A DNA stretch of 64,000 bases, taken from contig NZ_JALNMJ010000007.1 of NCBI RefSeq assembly GCF_023156505.1, positions 124,001 to 188,000 on the forward strand. Direction: 5' to 3'. Each line of letters begins with the position of its first letter. Positions within the stretch are counted from its first letter, which is position 1. Made by a program: the position numbers and the translations under genes. Positions 24,972 to 33,188 of the stretch are shown one piece after another. Below the pieces are notes generated by a model. That model was given only the letters and a program-made list of their open reading frames with translations, had not been told where the DNA came from and did no database searches. Source of the stretch: Roseibium sediminicola. Its GTDB lineage: Bacteria > Pseudomonadota > Alphaproteobacteria > Rhizobiales > Stappiaceae.

Positions 24972-26339
24972 ATGCCTGGCAACCTGACCTTCGATGCGCT
25001 GAAGTCGCTCGTAACCACCGGCGAGATCGACACGGTGCTCACCTGTATCGTCGACATGCAGGGACGGCTGATGGGCAAGCGCTTCCACGCCCAGCACTTT
25101 GTCGACAGTGCCTACCAGGAAACCCATTGCTGCAACTATCTGCTGGCGACGGATCTGGAAATGTACACGGTCGAGGGCTATGCCGCGACCAGCTGGTCGG
25201 GCGGCTATGGCGACTATGTCATGAAGCCGGACCTCGACACCCTGCGGCTGGTGCCGTGGCTGGACGGCACCGCGATGGTGCTGTGCGATGTGCAGGATCA
25301 CCACACCCACAAGGATGTGCCGCATTCGCCGCGCGCCATGCTGAAGGCGCAGGTGGCGCGCCTTGCCGAGATGGGCCTGACGCCGATCATGGCGACCGAA
25401 CTGGAATTCTTCCTGTTCGAGAAGAGCTTTGACGACATGCGCAAGGGCGGCTACCGCGACCTTGAACCGATCTCCGGCTATAACGAGGACTACCACATCC
25501 TGCAGACCACCAAGGAAGAGGACGTGATGCGCCCGGTGCGCAACCACCTCTATGCCGCGGGCATCCCGGTGGAAAACACCAAGGGCGAGGCGGAAGCCGG
25601 GCAGGAAGAACTCAACATCAAATACGCTCCGGCGCTCGACACCGCCGAATTTCACACCATCGCCAAGCATGCGGTGAAGGAAATCGCCTGGGCCAAGGGC
25701 CGGTCCGCGTCGTTCCTGGCCAAATGGCACCACGACCGCGTGGGATCTTCCTCGCATGTGCACCAGTCGCTCTTCGACAAGGACGGCAACAATGTCTTCT
25801 GCGACGACAAGGGCGAATACGGCATGTCGGAGACCATGCGCAACTACGTGGCCGGGCTGATCAAATACGCACCCGATTACACCTATTTCCTGGCGCCCTA
25901 CATCAACAGCTACAAGCGCTTCCAGAAGGGGACCTTCGCGCCGACCAAGACGGTCTGGTCCATCGACAACCGCACCGCCGGCTTCCGGCTCTGCGGCGAA
26001 GGCACCAAGGGCCTTCGCATCGAGTGCCGCATCGGCGGCTCCGATCTCAATCCCTATCTGGCGCTTGCCGTCCAGATCGCGGCCGGGATCAAGGGCATGG
26101 AAGAAAAACTCACGCTTGACGCGCCGACCACCGGCGACGTCTACGACGCCCGGAAAGCCAAGGAAATTCCGCACACTTTGCGGGACGCGCGCGAGACCAT
26201 GCGCAAGTCGAAGTTCCTGCGGGAAGCCTTCTCCGACGCGGTAATCGACCATTATGCCCGCGCCGCGGAATGGGAGCTGGAGGAATTCGACCGGGTGGTC
26301 ACCGATTATGAAGTTGCCCGCGGCTTCGAGCGGGCGTAA
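24972..26339 (+). CDS. Glutamine synthetase-like gamma-glutamyl ligase (PuuA type)
   Basis: 455 residues of the glutamine synthetase fold: MATELEFFLF (metal-binding Glu), the AEAGQEELNI active-site segment, SSSHVHQSLF (metal His), INSYKRF, DNRTAGFR (Arg cluster) and SDLNPYLALA. It lacks the long regulatory tail and adenylylation loop of housekeeping GlnA and is closer to gamma-glutamylpolyamine or gamma-glutamyl-alkylamide synthetases. With the alcohol and aldehyde dehydrogenase genes and the amidohydrolase it would glutamylate an imported amine. The precise amine cannot be read from the sequence. Confidence 0.85.
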   Translation: MPGNLTFDALKSLVTTGEIDTVLTCIVDMQGRLMGKRFHAQHFVDSAYQETHCCNYLLATDLEMYTVEGYAATSWSGGYGDYVMKPDLDTLRLVPWLDGTAMVLCDVQDHHTHKDVPHSPRAMLKAQVARLAEMGLTPIMATELEFFLFEKSFDDMRKGGYRDLEPISGYNEDYHILQTTKEEDVMRPVRNHLYAAGIPVENTKGEAEAGQEELNIKYAPALDTAEFHTIAKHAVKEIAWAKGRSASFLAKWHHDRVGSSSHVHQSLFDKDGNNVFCDDKGEYGMSETMRNYVAGLIKYAPDYTYFLAPYINSYKRFQKGTFAPTKTVWSIDNRTAGFRLCGEGTKGLRIECRIGGSDLNPYLALAVQIAAGIKGMEEKLTLDAPTTGDVYDARKAKEIPHTLRDARETMRKSKFLREAFSDAVIDHYARAAEWELEEFDRVVTDYEVARGFERA

Positions 26340-26377
26340 AGGGCGAAGAAAGACGAGAAGGCACGCCTCACCCCACG

Positions 26378-26485
26378 CCGTCATCCTGAGGAGGGCCGTC
26401 AGGCCCGTCTCGAAGGATGGGCGGCACACTCCAAGCAAGCGGCCGATCCTTCGAGACGCCGCTTTGCGGCTCCTCAGGATGACGA
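26378..26485. repeat. Palindromic intergenic repeat, family A (copy 2)
   Basis: About 108 bp between the ligase and aldehyde dehydrogenase genes. Left end CGTCATCCTGAGGAGGGCCG, internal CTCGAAGGAT and GATCCTTCGAGAC, right end CTCCTCAGGATGACG; the halves are inverted copies and form a long stem. Confidence 0.88.
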
Positions 26486-26571
26486 GGGTGGGGAAGCGGC
26501 CGGACAGGAACACCTAGAGCCAACCACTTTCAGGAAAGCCGCACGGAAAGATGCGGATTTGAGAGGTTCAA

Positions 26572-27960
26572 ATGTCAGATGTGATCAAACTGATTTCGCC
26601 GGTCGACGGCTCGGTCTATGCCGAACGCCCGGCGCTTGACGAGGCGGCTGTCGACCGCGTGGTCTCCGCCGCCCGCACGGCCCAGCCAGGCTGGGCGGCC
26701 CTGCCGATTGCCGAGCGTGTCGCCTATTGCGAAAAGGCCCTCGATGCCCTGAAGGCGATGAACGACGATGTCGTTCCGGAACTCGCCTGGCAGATGGGCC
26801 GGCCGATCCGCTATGGCGGCGAACTCGGCGGCACCATCGAGCGCACCGAATATTGCGCCCGCACCGCCGCGGAGGCTCTCGCCGATATCGAGCGCACCGA
26901 CAAGCCGGGCTTCAAGCGCTATCTGCGCCGCGTGCCGCTCGGCATCGTCATGGTGATTGCGCCGTGGAACTATCCGTTCATGACGGCCATCAACACCATC
27001 ATGCCGGCGCTGATGGCGGGCAACGTGATCGTGCTGAAACATGCCGCCCAGACCCTGCTCGTGGGTGAGCGCCTGGCCAAGGCCTTCGAGATTGCCGGCC
27101 TGCCCAAGGGTGTGTTCCAGAACATCGTGCTGACCCACCAGGGCACGGAAAAGCTGCTTGGTTCCGGCCTGATCGACCACGTCAACTTCACCGGTTCCGT
27201 CGGTGGCGGCCGCGCCATCGAGAAGGCGCTTGCGGGCACGTTCGCGACGCTCGGCCTGGAGCTCGGCGGCAAGGATCCGGCCTATGTCCGCGCCGATGCC
27301 GACCTCAACTACGCCGTTGAGAACCTGGTCGACGGCGCCTTCTACAATGCCGGCCAGTGCTGCTGCGGCATCGAGCGTGTCTATGTGCATGAAAGCCTTT
27401 ATGACCGGTTCGTCGAGGGCTTCGTCGACCTGACCAGCCAGTACAAGCTCGGCAACCCGCTCGACGAGGCGACCACCCTCGGCCCGATGGCCCAGGCCCG
27501 CTTCGCCGCCTGGGTGCGCGAGCAGACCCAGGAAGCCCTGCGCAAGGGCGCCAAGGCCAATATCGACACGTCCAAGTTCGAAGCGGACAAGGACGGCACG
27601 CCGTATCTGGCGCCGCAGGTGCTGACCGACGTCAATCACCAGATGTCGGTGATGCGCGAGGAAAGCTTCGGACCGGTCGTCGGCATCATGAAGGTCAAGG
27701 ACGACGAGGAAGCGCTGCAATTCATGAATGACAGCCCCTACGGCTTGACCGCGTCGATCTGGACCGAGGACGTTCAGGCCGCCGCCGAGATCGGCGACAA
27801 GGTCGAGACCGGCACGGTCTTCATGAACCGCTGCGACTATCTCGACCCGGCGCTGGTCTGGACCGGCGTGAAAGACACCGGCAAGGGCGCCGCCCTCTCC
27901 GAAATCGGCTTCCACAACCTGACCCGGCCGAAGTCCTTCCACTTCCGCGTGGAGCACTGA
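26572..27960 (+). CDS. Aldehyde dehydrogenase
   Basis: 462 residues of the NAD(P)-dependent aldehyde dehydrogenase superfamily. The Rossmann region has VIAPWNYPFMTAI; the general-base Glu is in LELGGKDPAYV; the nucleophilic Cys is in NAGQCCCGIERVY; EESFGPVVGIM is also present. It should oxidise the aldehyde made by the neighbouring iron alcohol dehydrogenase, possibly still attached to glutamate. Start 26572 follows GAGAGG. Confidence 0.93.
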   Translation: MSDVIKLISPVDGSVYAERPALDEAAVDRVVSAARTAQPGWAALPIAERVAYCEKALDALKAMNDDVVPELAWQMGRPIRYGGELGGTIERTEYCARTAAEALADIERTDKPGFKRYLRRVPLGIVMVIAPWNYPFMTAINTIMPALMAGNVIVLKHAAQTLLVGERLAKAFEIAGLPKGVFQNIVLTHQGTEKLLGSGLIDHVNFTGSVGGGRAIEKALAGTFATLGLELGGKDPAYVRADADLNYAVENLVDGAFYNAGQCCCGIERVYVHESLYDRFVEGFVDLTSQYKLGNPLDEATTLGPMAQARFAAWVREQTQEALRKGAKANIDTSKFEADKDGTPYLAPQVLTDVNHQMSVMREESFGPVVGIMKVKDDEEALQFMNDSPYGLTASIWTEDVQAAAEIGDKVETGTVFMNRCDYLDPALVWTGVKDTGKGAALSEIGFHNLTRPKSFHFRVEH

Positions 27961-28033
27961 GGCGGCGAGACACAGATATGAGCAAGCCCGGTTTCCCTCA
28001 TTTCATTTGGAACTGGGAAATTGGACTTGCTTT

Positions 28034-28183
28034 CCTCTCCCCCTTGCGGGGGAGATGTCTCCGTCAGGAGACAGAGGGGGGTGTCAGCCCCTCGGCAAAC
28101 CCGGCACCGGAATTAACACGCACTGCCCGATACCCCCCTCTGTCCGCTGAAGCGGACATCTCCCCCGCAAGGGGGGAGAGGGG
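28034..28183. repeat. Long imperfect palindrome (family C)
   Basis: Two arms, about 28034-28085 and 28133-28183, are inverted copies: the left begins CCTCTCCCCCTTGCGGGGGA and continues GATGTCTCC...ACAGAGGGGGG, the right reads CCCCCCTCTGTCCGCTGAAG...CATCTCCCCC. Each arm also folds on itself (CCCCCTTGCGGGGG; CCCCCGCAAGGGGGG). The 306-bp gap between the two dehydrogenase genes holds nothing else recognisable. Confidence 0.85.
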
Positions 28184-28266
28184 CGCAAGCGGTGATGTCG
28201 AAAAAGGCAGCTGCGATCACGGTATGTGGTTGCAGAAAAACAGACTTTCAAACCAACGAGACGACC

Positions 28267-29430
28267 ATGAGCTCACTTCCTTCCGTCAACTGGTCCTACC
28301 CGACCTCCGTTCGTTTCGGCGCTGGCCGCATCAAGGAATTGCCGGATGCGGTCAAGGCCGCAGGCATGAAAAATCCGCTGCTGGTCACCGATCCGGGCCT
28401 GGCCGGCCTGCCGATGGTGGCCGCGGCGATCGAGAGCCTGAAAGCCGCCGGCCTTGAGGCTGCCGTCTTTTCCGACGTCAAGCCGAACCCGGTCGCAAGC
28501 AACATCAATTCAGGCGTCGCGGCCTACAAGGCCGGCGGCCATGACGGCGTCATCGCCTTTGGCGGCGGCTCCGGTCTCGATGCCGGCAAGCTGATCGCCT
28601 TCATGTCCGGGCAGAGCCGGCCGATCTGGGACTTCGAGGACATCGGCGACTGGTGGACCCGCGCCGATCCGGCAGGCATCGCACCGATCGTCGCCGTGCC
28701 GACCACGGCAGGCACCGGCTCGGAAGTCGGCCGCGCGGGCGTCGTCACCAACGAGGCGACCCACACCAAGAAGGTGATCTTCCATCCGAAGATGCTGCCG
28801 GCCATCGTTATCTGCGACCCGGAACTGACCGTTGGCATGCCGCGCTTCATCACGGTCGGCACCGGCATGGACGCGCTCGCCCACTGCCTGGAGGCCTACT
28901 CGGCGCCGATGTATCACCCGATGTCGGAAGGCATCGCACTGGAAGGCATGCGCCTCGTGTTTGAAAACCTGCCGAAGGTTGCCGCCGACGGCTCCGACCT
29001 CGAGGCTCGCGGCCACCTGATGAGTGCCGCGGCCATGGGCGCCGTCGCCTTCCAGAAGGGCCTTGGCGCGATCCACTCCCTCTCCCACCCGGTCGGTGCG
29101 CTTTACGACACCCATCACGGCATGACCAATGCGGTCTTCATGCCTTATGTGCTGCAGTTCAACCGCCCGGCCATCGAACAGAAATTCGAGCGCCTGGCGG
29201 GCTTCCTCGGCATTTCTGGCGGTTATCAGGGCGTGCTGGATGCGATCCTGAAGCTGCGCGCGGATCTTGGGGTGCCGCATACGCTGGCCGGTCTCAATGT
29301 TGATGACGCCAAGCGCGAGCTGATCGCCGAGATGGCCATCGTCGATCCGACCGCTGGCGGCAATGCGGTGGAACTGACCAAGGACGGCGCACTGGAGATC
29401 TTCGACAAGGCTCAGGCCGGAACAGTCTGA
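28267..29430 (+). CDS. Iron-containing alcohol dehydrogenase
   Basis: 387 residues of the group III iron-dependent alcohol dehydrogenase family. NAD-binding GGGSGLDAGK, PTTAGTGSEV and the metal-binding His residues in DALAHCLEAY, HSLSHPVGALYDTHHG are present. ATG 28267 gives the standard N-terminus (YPTSVRFGAGRI); an upstream ATG at 28192 would start inside the palindrome flank. Last gene of the amine/amino-alcohol cluster; a clear terminator follows. Confidence 0.92.
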   Translation: MSSLPSVNWSYPTSVRFGAGRIKELPDAVKAAGMKNPLLVTDPGLAGLPMVAAAIESLKAAGLEAAVFSDVKPNPVASNINSGVAAYKAGGHDGVIAFGGGSGLDAGKLIAFMSGQSRPIWDFEDIGDWWTRADPAGIAPIVAVPTTAGTGSEVGRAGVVTNEATHTKKVIFHPKMLPAIVICDPELTVGMPRFITVGTGMDALAHCLEAYSAPMYHPMSEGIALEGMRLVFENLPKVAADGSDLEARGHLMSAAAMGAVAFQKGLGAIHSLSHPVGALYDTHHGMTNAVFMPYVLQFNRPAIEQKFERLAGFLGISGGYQGVLDAILKLRADLGVPHTLAGLNVDDAKRELIAEMAIVDPTAGGNAVELTKDGALEIFDKAQAGTV

Positions 29431-29451
29431 GGCCTCTGAGGCTCAAACAAC

Positions 29452-29481
29452 AAAAGGCGCGCCGGTTGGCGCGCCTTTTTT
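29452..29481 (+). terminator. Rho-independent terminator of the catabolic cluster
   Basis: GGCGCGCC at 29456-29463 pairs with GGCGCGCC at 29468-29475 across a 4-base loop and is followed by six T, 22 bp after the alcohol dehydrogenase stop. Confidence 0.92.
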
Positions 29482-29503
29482 GTGAGCACTCCTTCTCCTG
29501 CGC

Positions 29504-29630
29504 CTTCCCGGCCAAGCGAAGCGCGAGCCGGGACCGGGGAGCCGGAAGTCAATGTGTTTTTAGGGTCTTTCTATCGACAGGCGCCGGTTCTCCGATCCCG
29601 GATCTCCGCTTCGTTGCGTCCGGGATGACG
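29504..29630. repeat. Palindromic intergenic repeat, family B (copy 3)
   Basis: Starts with TTCCCGGCCAAGCGAAGCGC, ends with TTGCGTCCGGGATGACG. The outermost left bases (GTCATC) have decayed compared with the copy at 3317. It abuts the terminator of the previous cluster. Confidence 0.85.
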
Positions 29631-29654
29631 AGAAGAGGCGGGCAGGCGGTCTGG

Positions 29655-30200
29655 TCAGACATTCGCGCGCAGATCGCCAAGCTGTCTTGGCTCCGCAACC
29701 TCCCGGACGCTTCCGGTTTTGACATCATAAAGAACGGCGGACACCGTCAGCGTGCCAGGGATCTCACCGGCATCGCGCAGCCGGGCGATATCCGTTTTCA
29801 GGTCCGTCGCCTGGTCGGTGATGGCCGACGGCGTGACATCGATGCCGAGCTTCGTCCGGATCATGTCCTGAAACTCCGGATTGGCGAAATTCTGGGCGCC
29901 GCATTGGGTGTGCTGCATGAGCACCACGTTGAATGCCGGGTGCGGGTTTTGCGTCATCTTCGAAACCATCGCGGCCAGAACCGCGATTTCCTCGATAACG
30001 GCACGTGTCACCCGGCCACCATTGTTGCGGACGACGACCGCGTCCCCGAGTCCAAGTCCGAGCACATGGGCGGGGTCGACACGGGCATCGATGCAGGCAA
30101 CGATCAGTGTGTTGAGCTTGGGCAGGATCGGCAGGTCGGCCTGGTCGAAGCCATCTGAAAAGGTACTGTTGCGTTCGAAGAGAACGGACGTATCGGTCAT
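29655..30200 (-). CDS. Beta-carbonic anhydrase family protein
   Basis: 181 residues with the zinc-ligand pattern of beta-carbonic anhydrases: VACIDARVDP (Cys, and the Asp-Arg dyad) and MQHTQCGAQ (His-x2-Cys), plus VVRNNGGRV. It is shorter than typical housekeeping enzymes and resembles the stand-alone CynT-like clade. It probably hydrates CO2 in the cytoplasm. Expressed apart from the catabolic cluster; 24 bp downstream of the oxidoreductase gene on the same strand. Confidence 0.88.
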   Translation of the reverse strand: MTDTSVLFERNSTFSDGFDQADLPILPKLNTLIVACIDARVDPAHVLGLGLGDAVVVRNNGGRVTRAVIEEIAVLAAMVSKMTQNPHPAFNVVLMQHTQCGAQNFANPEFQDMIRTKLGIDVTPSAITDQATDLKTDIARLRDAGEIPGTLTVSAVLYDVKTGSVREVAEPRQLGDLRANV

Positions 30201-30224
30201 TCGGGTTTCCTCTGGTTGTCTGAA

Positions 30225-31331
30225 TCAGGCGACGTGGGCGCGGGGGGCAAGGGGCTTGCCGGGCACGCGCGATTGAAGCCATTCCGGCGTGTCCTGGCAG
30301 AAACGGGGATCGGCGAGGCGCACATAGTCCCGCTCCGACTGCACCCGGGCGAGGTCAAGCGCCGGGGTAAGGGCGATCTTCATGAAACCGAGGGCCGCCC
30401 GGGCCGTGCCCACAGGGCTGCGACGTAAGTCGGGACGGGCGGCGACCAGCCGCCGGACGATGCTTTCAAAGGTCTCCGGCACGCGGCCGCCGATCTGCTG
30501 GACGTCGTCGGTCGGAGCGTTCAGTGCAAACGCGCCGCGGCGATACTCCTCCGCATAGATCGCAAGCTGCGAGACGGCGGCTTCGGAATAGTTCGAAGGC
30601 GGCAGGGCCCGCAGCGCCTTGGTCATCATCTTTTCGGAAATGTCCATGTAGCGGACCCGCCGGCCGAGCGCCCGGCCCATCGCCCGGGCGATGTCATTGG
30701 GCGACAGCAATTCCGGACCGGTCGGCCGGTAGCTCCGGCCCGCATGCCTGTCCGGGTCGATCAGCGCGGCGACCGCGACGCTGGCAATGTCCTCGTTGGA
30801 CGGCGGCGCGTTCTTTTTCGTATTGCCGTCGCCGAGCGGCATGGTGAACAGCCCGAGATGGGCGGCCATGTCGATCACCATCAGGTAGTTGTCCGCGAAC
30901 CAGCCGGGATTGACCGATGTCACGGATGCCGCCGGGGACAGGCGGATCAGCGCATCGGAGAGGTAGACTTCTCGCGTGAACAGGGACGGGTGATCTGCCG
31001 TGCTGAGCCACTGGCCGAGCGTGACGACATGTTCGACCCTCGCCTCGTTGGCCGCGACCGTGAAGACGGCATTGAAATGCAGGCCGTTCGGCGCGGTCGG
31101 GGCGCATTGATAGGCGCGGGTGATTCCTCGCATTGCCTCGCGCATGTCCGACAGGGCGTATTGATCGCCGATGAAGATCTCGGCTCCTGCGCGTTCCAGT
31201 AGCTCCGCGCGCCGGTCGTGCCGGCGCAGAAAGGCCCGGACCGGGAATCCTTTTTCAAGCAGTTGCAGAGTGACGGGGATGCCGGTCTTTCCGCCGGCGC
31301 TGGTGACGAGAATTTTGGGTCTGACAGTCAC
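30225..31331 (-). CDS. NmrA-like NAD(P)-binding (atypical short-chain dehydrogenase) protein
   Basis: 368 residues. The N-terminal Rossmann motif is ILVTSAGGKTGIPV, followed by RRHDRRAELLERAGAE and a NmrA-like SVNPGWFADN segment; the SDR catalytic Tyr-x3-Lys is not evident, as in NmrA/HSCARG sensors and some atypical reductases. A C-terminal extension of about 90 residues has no recognised domain. Divergent from a TetR gene, which probably controls it. Confidence 0.82.
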   Translation of the reverse strand: MTVRPKILVTSAGGKTGIPVTLQLLEKGFPVRAFLRRHDRRAELLERAGAEIFIGDQYALSDMREAMRGITRAYQCAPTAPNGLHFNAVFTVAANEARVEHVVTLGQWLSTADHPSLFTREVYLSDALIRLSPAASVTSVNPGWFADNYLMVIDMAAHLGLFTMPLGDGNTKKNAPPSNEDIASVAVAALIDPDRHAGRSYRPTGPELLSPNDIARAMGRALGRRVRYMDISEKMMTKALRALPPSNYSEAAVSQLAIYAEEYRRGAFALNAPTDDVQQIGGRVPETFESIVRRLVAARPDLRRSPVGTARAALGFMKIALTPALDLARVQSERDYVRLADPRFCQDTPEWLQSRVPGKPLAPRAHVA

Positions 31332-31342
31332 GGGACACCTTT

Positions 31343-31389
31343 TAGATGATTATTGTAATCTATAAATATAGATGATAGACGAAATCTAT
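31343..31389. promoter_or_regulatory. Overlapping TAGAT/ATCTA palindromes between the NmrA-like and tetR genes
   Basis: Three nested inverted pairs occur in this AT-rich gap: TAGAT at 31343 with ATCTA at 31358, ATCTATAAATATAGAT at 31358-31373, and ATAGACGAAATCTAT at 31375-31389. They are well placed as TetR operators covering both divergent promoters. Confidence 0.55.
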
Positions 31390-31417
31390 AATGTCAAGCC
31401 CTGGAGAAACTCGTGCC

Positions 31418-31996
31418 ATGCCGCGCATGTCAGAAGCTGAAAAACGCAAGTCTCACAAAAAGATACTGGAGGCGGCCGCGCGCATGCTGCGCGCCCAGGG
31501 CACGGAAGCAACCAGTGTGTCGGACGTGATGCAGGCCGCGGGACTGACTCATGGCGGGTTCTACCGGCACTTCAAATCGAAGGACGAGCTCGTGGCGGCG
31601 GCGTTCCGAACGGCCGTCGACGATGTCCTGAACGACATGGAGGCGGCGCCGGATGACGGCGCGCGGACAAAGGCGCGCCGCGACTATGTCGAGACCTATC
31701 TGTCGAAGGCGCATGTCGACAACCGGGCGGAGGGCTGTCCCCTGGCGGCGCTGGCGAGCGACCTCGGCCGGGGGGAAGACGGCGGTCGGCGTGAAGGGCT
31801 GGCCGCGGTGGACCGGGTTGCCGAGCTTCTTAGGACAGGCGGAGACAGCGCTCAGGGAACGGCTTTGCTCGCGCTGATGGTCGGTACGGTCACGCTTGCG
31901 CGGCTGGCGGATACAGGAACTGAGGCCGAGAGCATCGTGGCTGCGGGGCGAACCGCGGCGGATCTGCTGGAGAAGGGCTGGCCAGCGGCCCGCTGA
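31418..31996 (+). CDS. TetR-family transcriptional repressor
   Basis: 192 residues. The N-terminal helix-turn-helix reads ILEAAARMLRAQGTEATSVS, then AAGLTHGGFYRHFKSKDELV, the classical TetR recognition helix; the C-terminal ligand domain includes the EGCPLAAL segment common to YxaF/LmrA-like members. ATG 31418 is preferred (GGAGA 10 bp upstream); an in-frame ATG at 31391 directly abuts the operator palindromes. It most likely represses the divergent NmrA-like gene and itself. Confidence 0.88.
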   Translation: MPRMSEAEKRKSHKKILEAAARMLRAQGTEATSVSDVMQAAGLTHGGFYRHFKSKDELVAAAFRTAVDDVLNDMEAAPDDGARTKARRDYVETYLSKAHVDNRAEGCPLAALASDLGRGEDGGRREGLAAVDRVAELLRTGGDSAQGTALLALMVGTVTLARLADTGTEAESIVAAGRTAADLLEKGWPAAR

Positions 31997-32051
31997 ACCG
32001 GTGCGGCAATGGAGTTGCAACACACACACGCGGGCAGAGCGTATCTTTTTG

Positions 32052-33074
32052 CTACCGGGACCCGGCTGTCGTCTTCCGCCAGATGTCCGGCGTTTTGCCG
32101 GTCACCCGCAGGAATTCGCGGTTGAAATTGGACTTGGTCGAAAAACCGGCGCGGTACATGGCGTCCAGCACCGTGAGATCCGGATCGGCCAGAAGCTCGC
32201 AGACTTCCCGGATGCGGTAGGCGTTGACGAAGCGCGAAACATTGTTGCCGGTGACCCGGTTGACCGCCTGGGACACCTGCCGGGCGGGCAGGCCTGCGCG
32301 GCGGGCCAGTCTGGCAAGGGTCAGGGTGTCGTCCCTATAAAGCTTTTGGTCCGTCATGAGCCTGTCCAGCCGGCCGACAATGTCTGCATCTGCGGGTGTC
32401 GGTACAGGGACCGCCGCCGGGCCGTCTTCAAACGTCTCAGTTTGTGCACGCCCGGCGGCCAGGGCAGCGGCACCGATAAGCAGCAGGCTGACGAGGTTTG
32501 CGTTGCTGACCAGAGCGGCGGCATGCACGCCGCCCGAGCGTTCGAAATCCAGCAACACCAGAACATCCAGGCACGCTGAAAAACCGAGACAGGCGGCCGC
32601 CAGCCAGATCGCGCGATGGGCATTTGCGGACCCGTCGAAGCGCGCTTGCCGAAGACCGTCCGGACCAGCCAGGGCGAGCCGGGCCAGCAGGAAGGCGGAC
32701 GCGAGGAACAGCGCGATCAGGGCTGTGTCCACCAGTTCCGGCGCCAGGACAAGAAGCGCGGCGATGGCGAGGGCAGCCGCCGGTGCGACAAGATGAAGAT
32801 ACCACCCCCGATGACGGTCTCCGGCAAGGCCGCTGAAGCAGGCGAGGGTCACCGGAGGCAGCAAGGCGGCCAGCACCGGAATGGCATAGCGCAAAGGCTC
32901 GATCCCGTACCCCCAGCGCAATCCGATGAAGACCGATTGCAGGCAGCAGAGCGCGATCAGCAGCAGAAACGGCCTTGTCGCGATCAGGCCGCTGCTCCGC
33001 CGCAGCTGGACGAAGACCAGAGCGAGCAGCAGCGCATTGACGAAGGGCAGTGGGACAAACAGCAAGAAGAACAC
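32052..33074 (-). CDS. Membrane-bound AraC-family regulator
   Basis: 340 residues: seven or so hydrophobic segments over the first 200 residues (VNALLLALVFVQL, FLLLIALCCLQSVF, and on), then a C-terminal AraC-type double helix-turn-helix (LARLARRAGLPARQVSQAVN and VLDAMYRAGFSTKSNFNREF). This architecture is known for membrane AraC regulators that sense envelope or extracellular signals. The start is GTG. The neighbouring divergent esterase-like gene is a possible target. Confidence 0.88.
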   Translation of the reverse strand: MFFLLFVPLPFVNALLLALVFVQLRRSSGLIATRPFLLLIALCCLQSVFIGLRWGYGIEPLRYAIPVLAALLPPVTLACFSGLAGDRHRGWYLHLVAPAAALAIAALLVLAPELVDTALIALFLASAFLLARLALAGPDGLRQARFDGSANAHRAIWLAAACLGFSACLDVLVLLDFERSGGVHAAALVSNANLVSLLLIGAAALAAGRAQTETFEDGPAAVPVPTPADADIVGRLDRLMTDQKLYRDDTLTLARLARRAGLPARQVSQAVNRVTGNNVSRFVNAYRIREVCELLADPDLTVLDAMYRAGFSTKSNFNREFLRVTGKTPDIWRKTTAGSR

Positions 33075-33188
33075 TCTGCTTTGAGGAACTGAAACGCGAT
33101 TTTTCCGGACTGAATCGCGTTTGAGGACGACGGCCTTGCGTCAGATACCAAATCTCCAGGCATTGCTCCACAGACTGCGAGAAAGCTC

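Noticed and set aside
28034..28183. Possible CRISPR array in the G/C repeats
   Set aside because: The sequence is a single inverted pair, not regularly spaced direct repeats; no cas gene is in the window.
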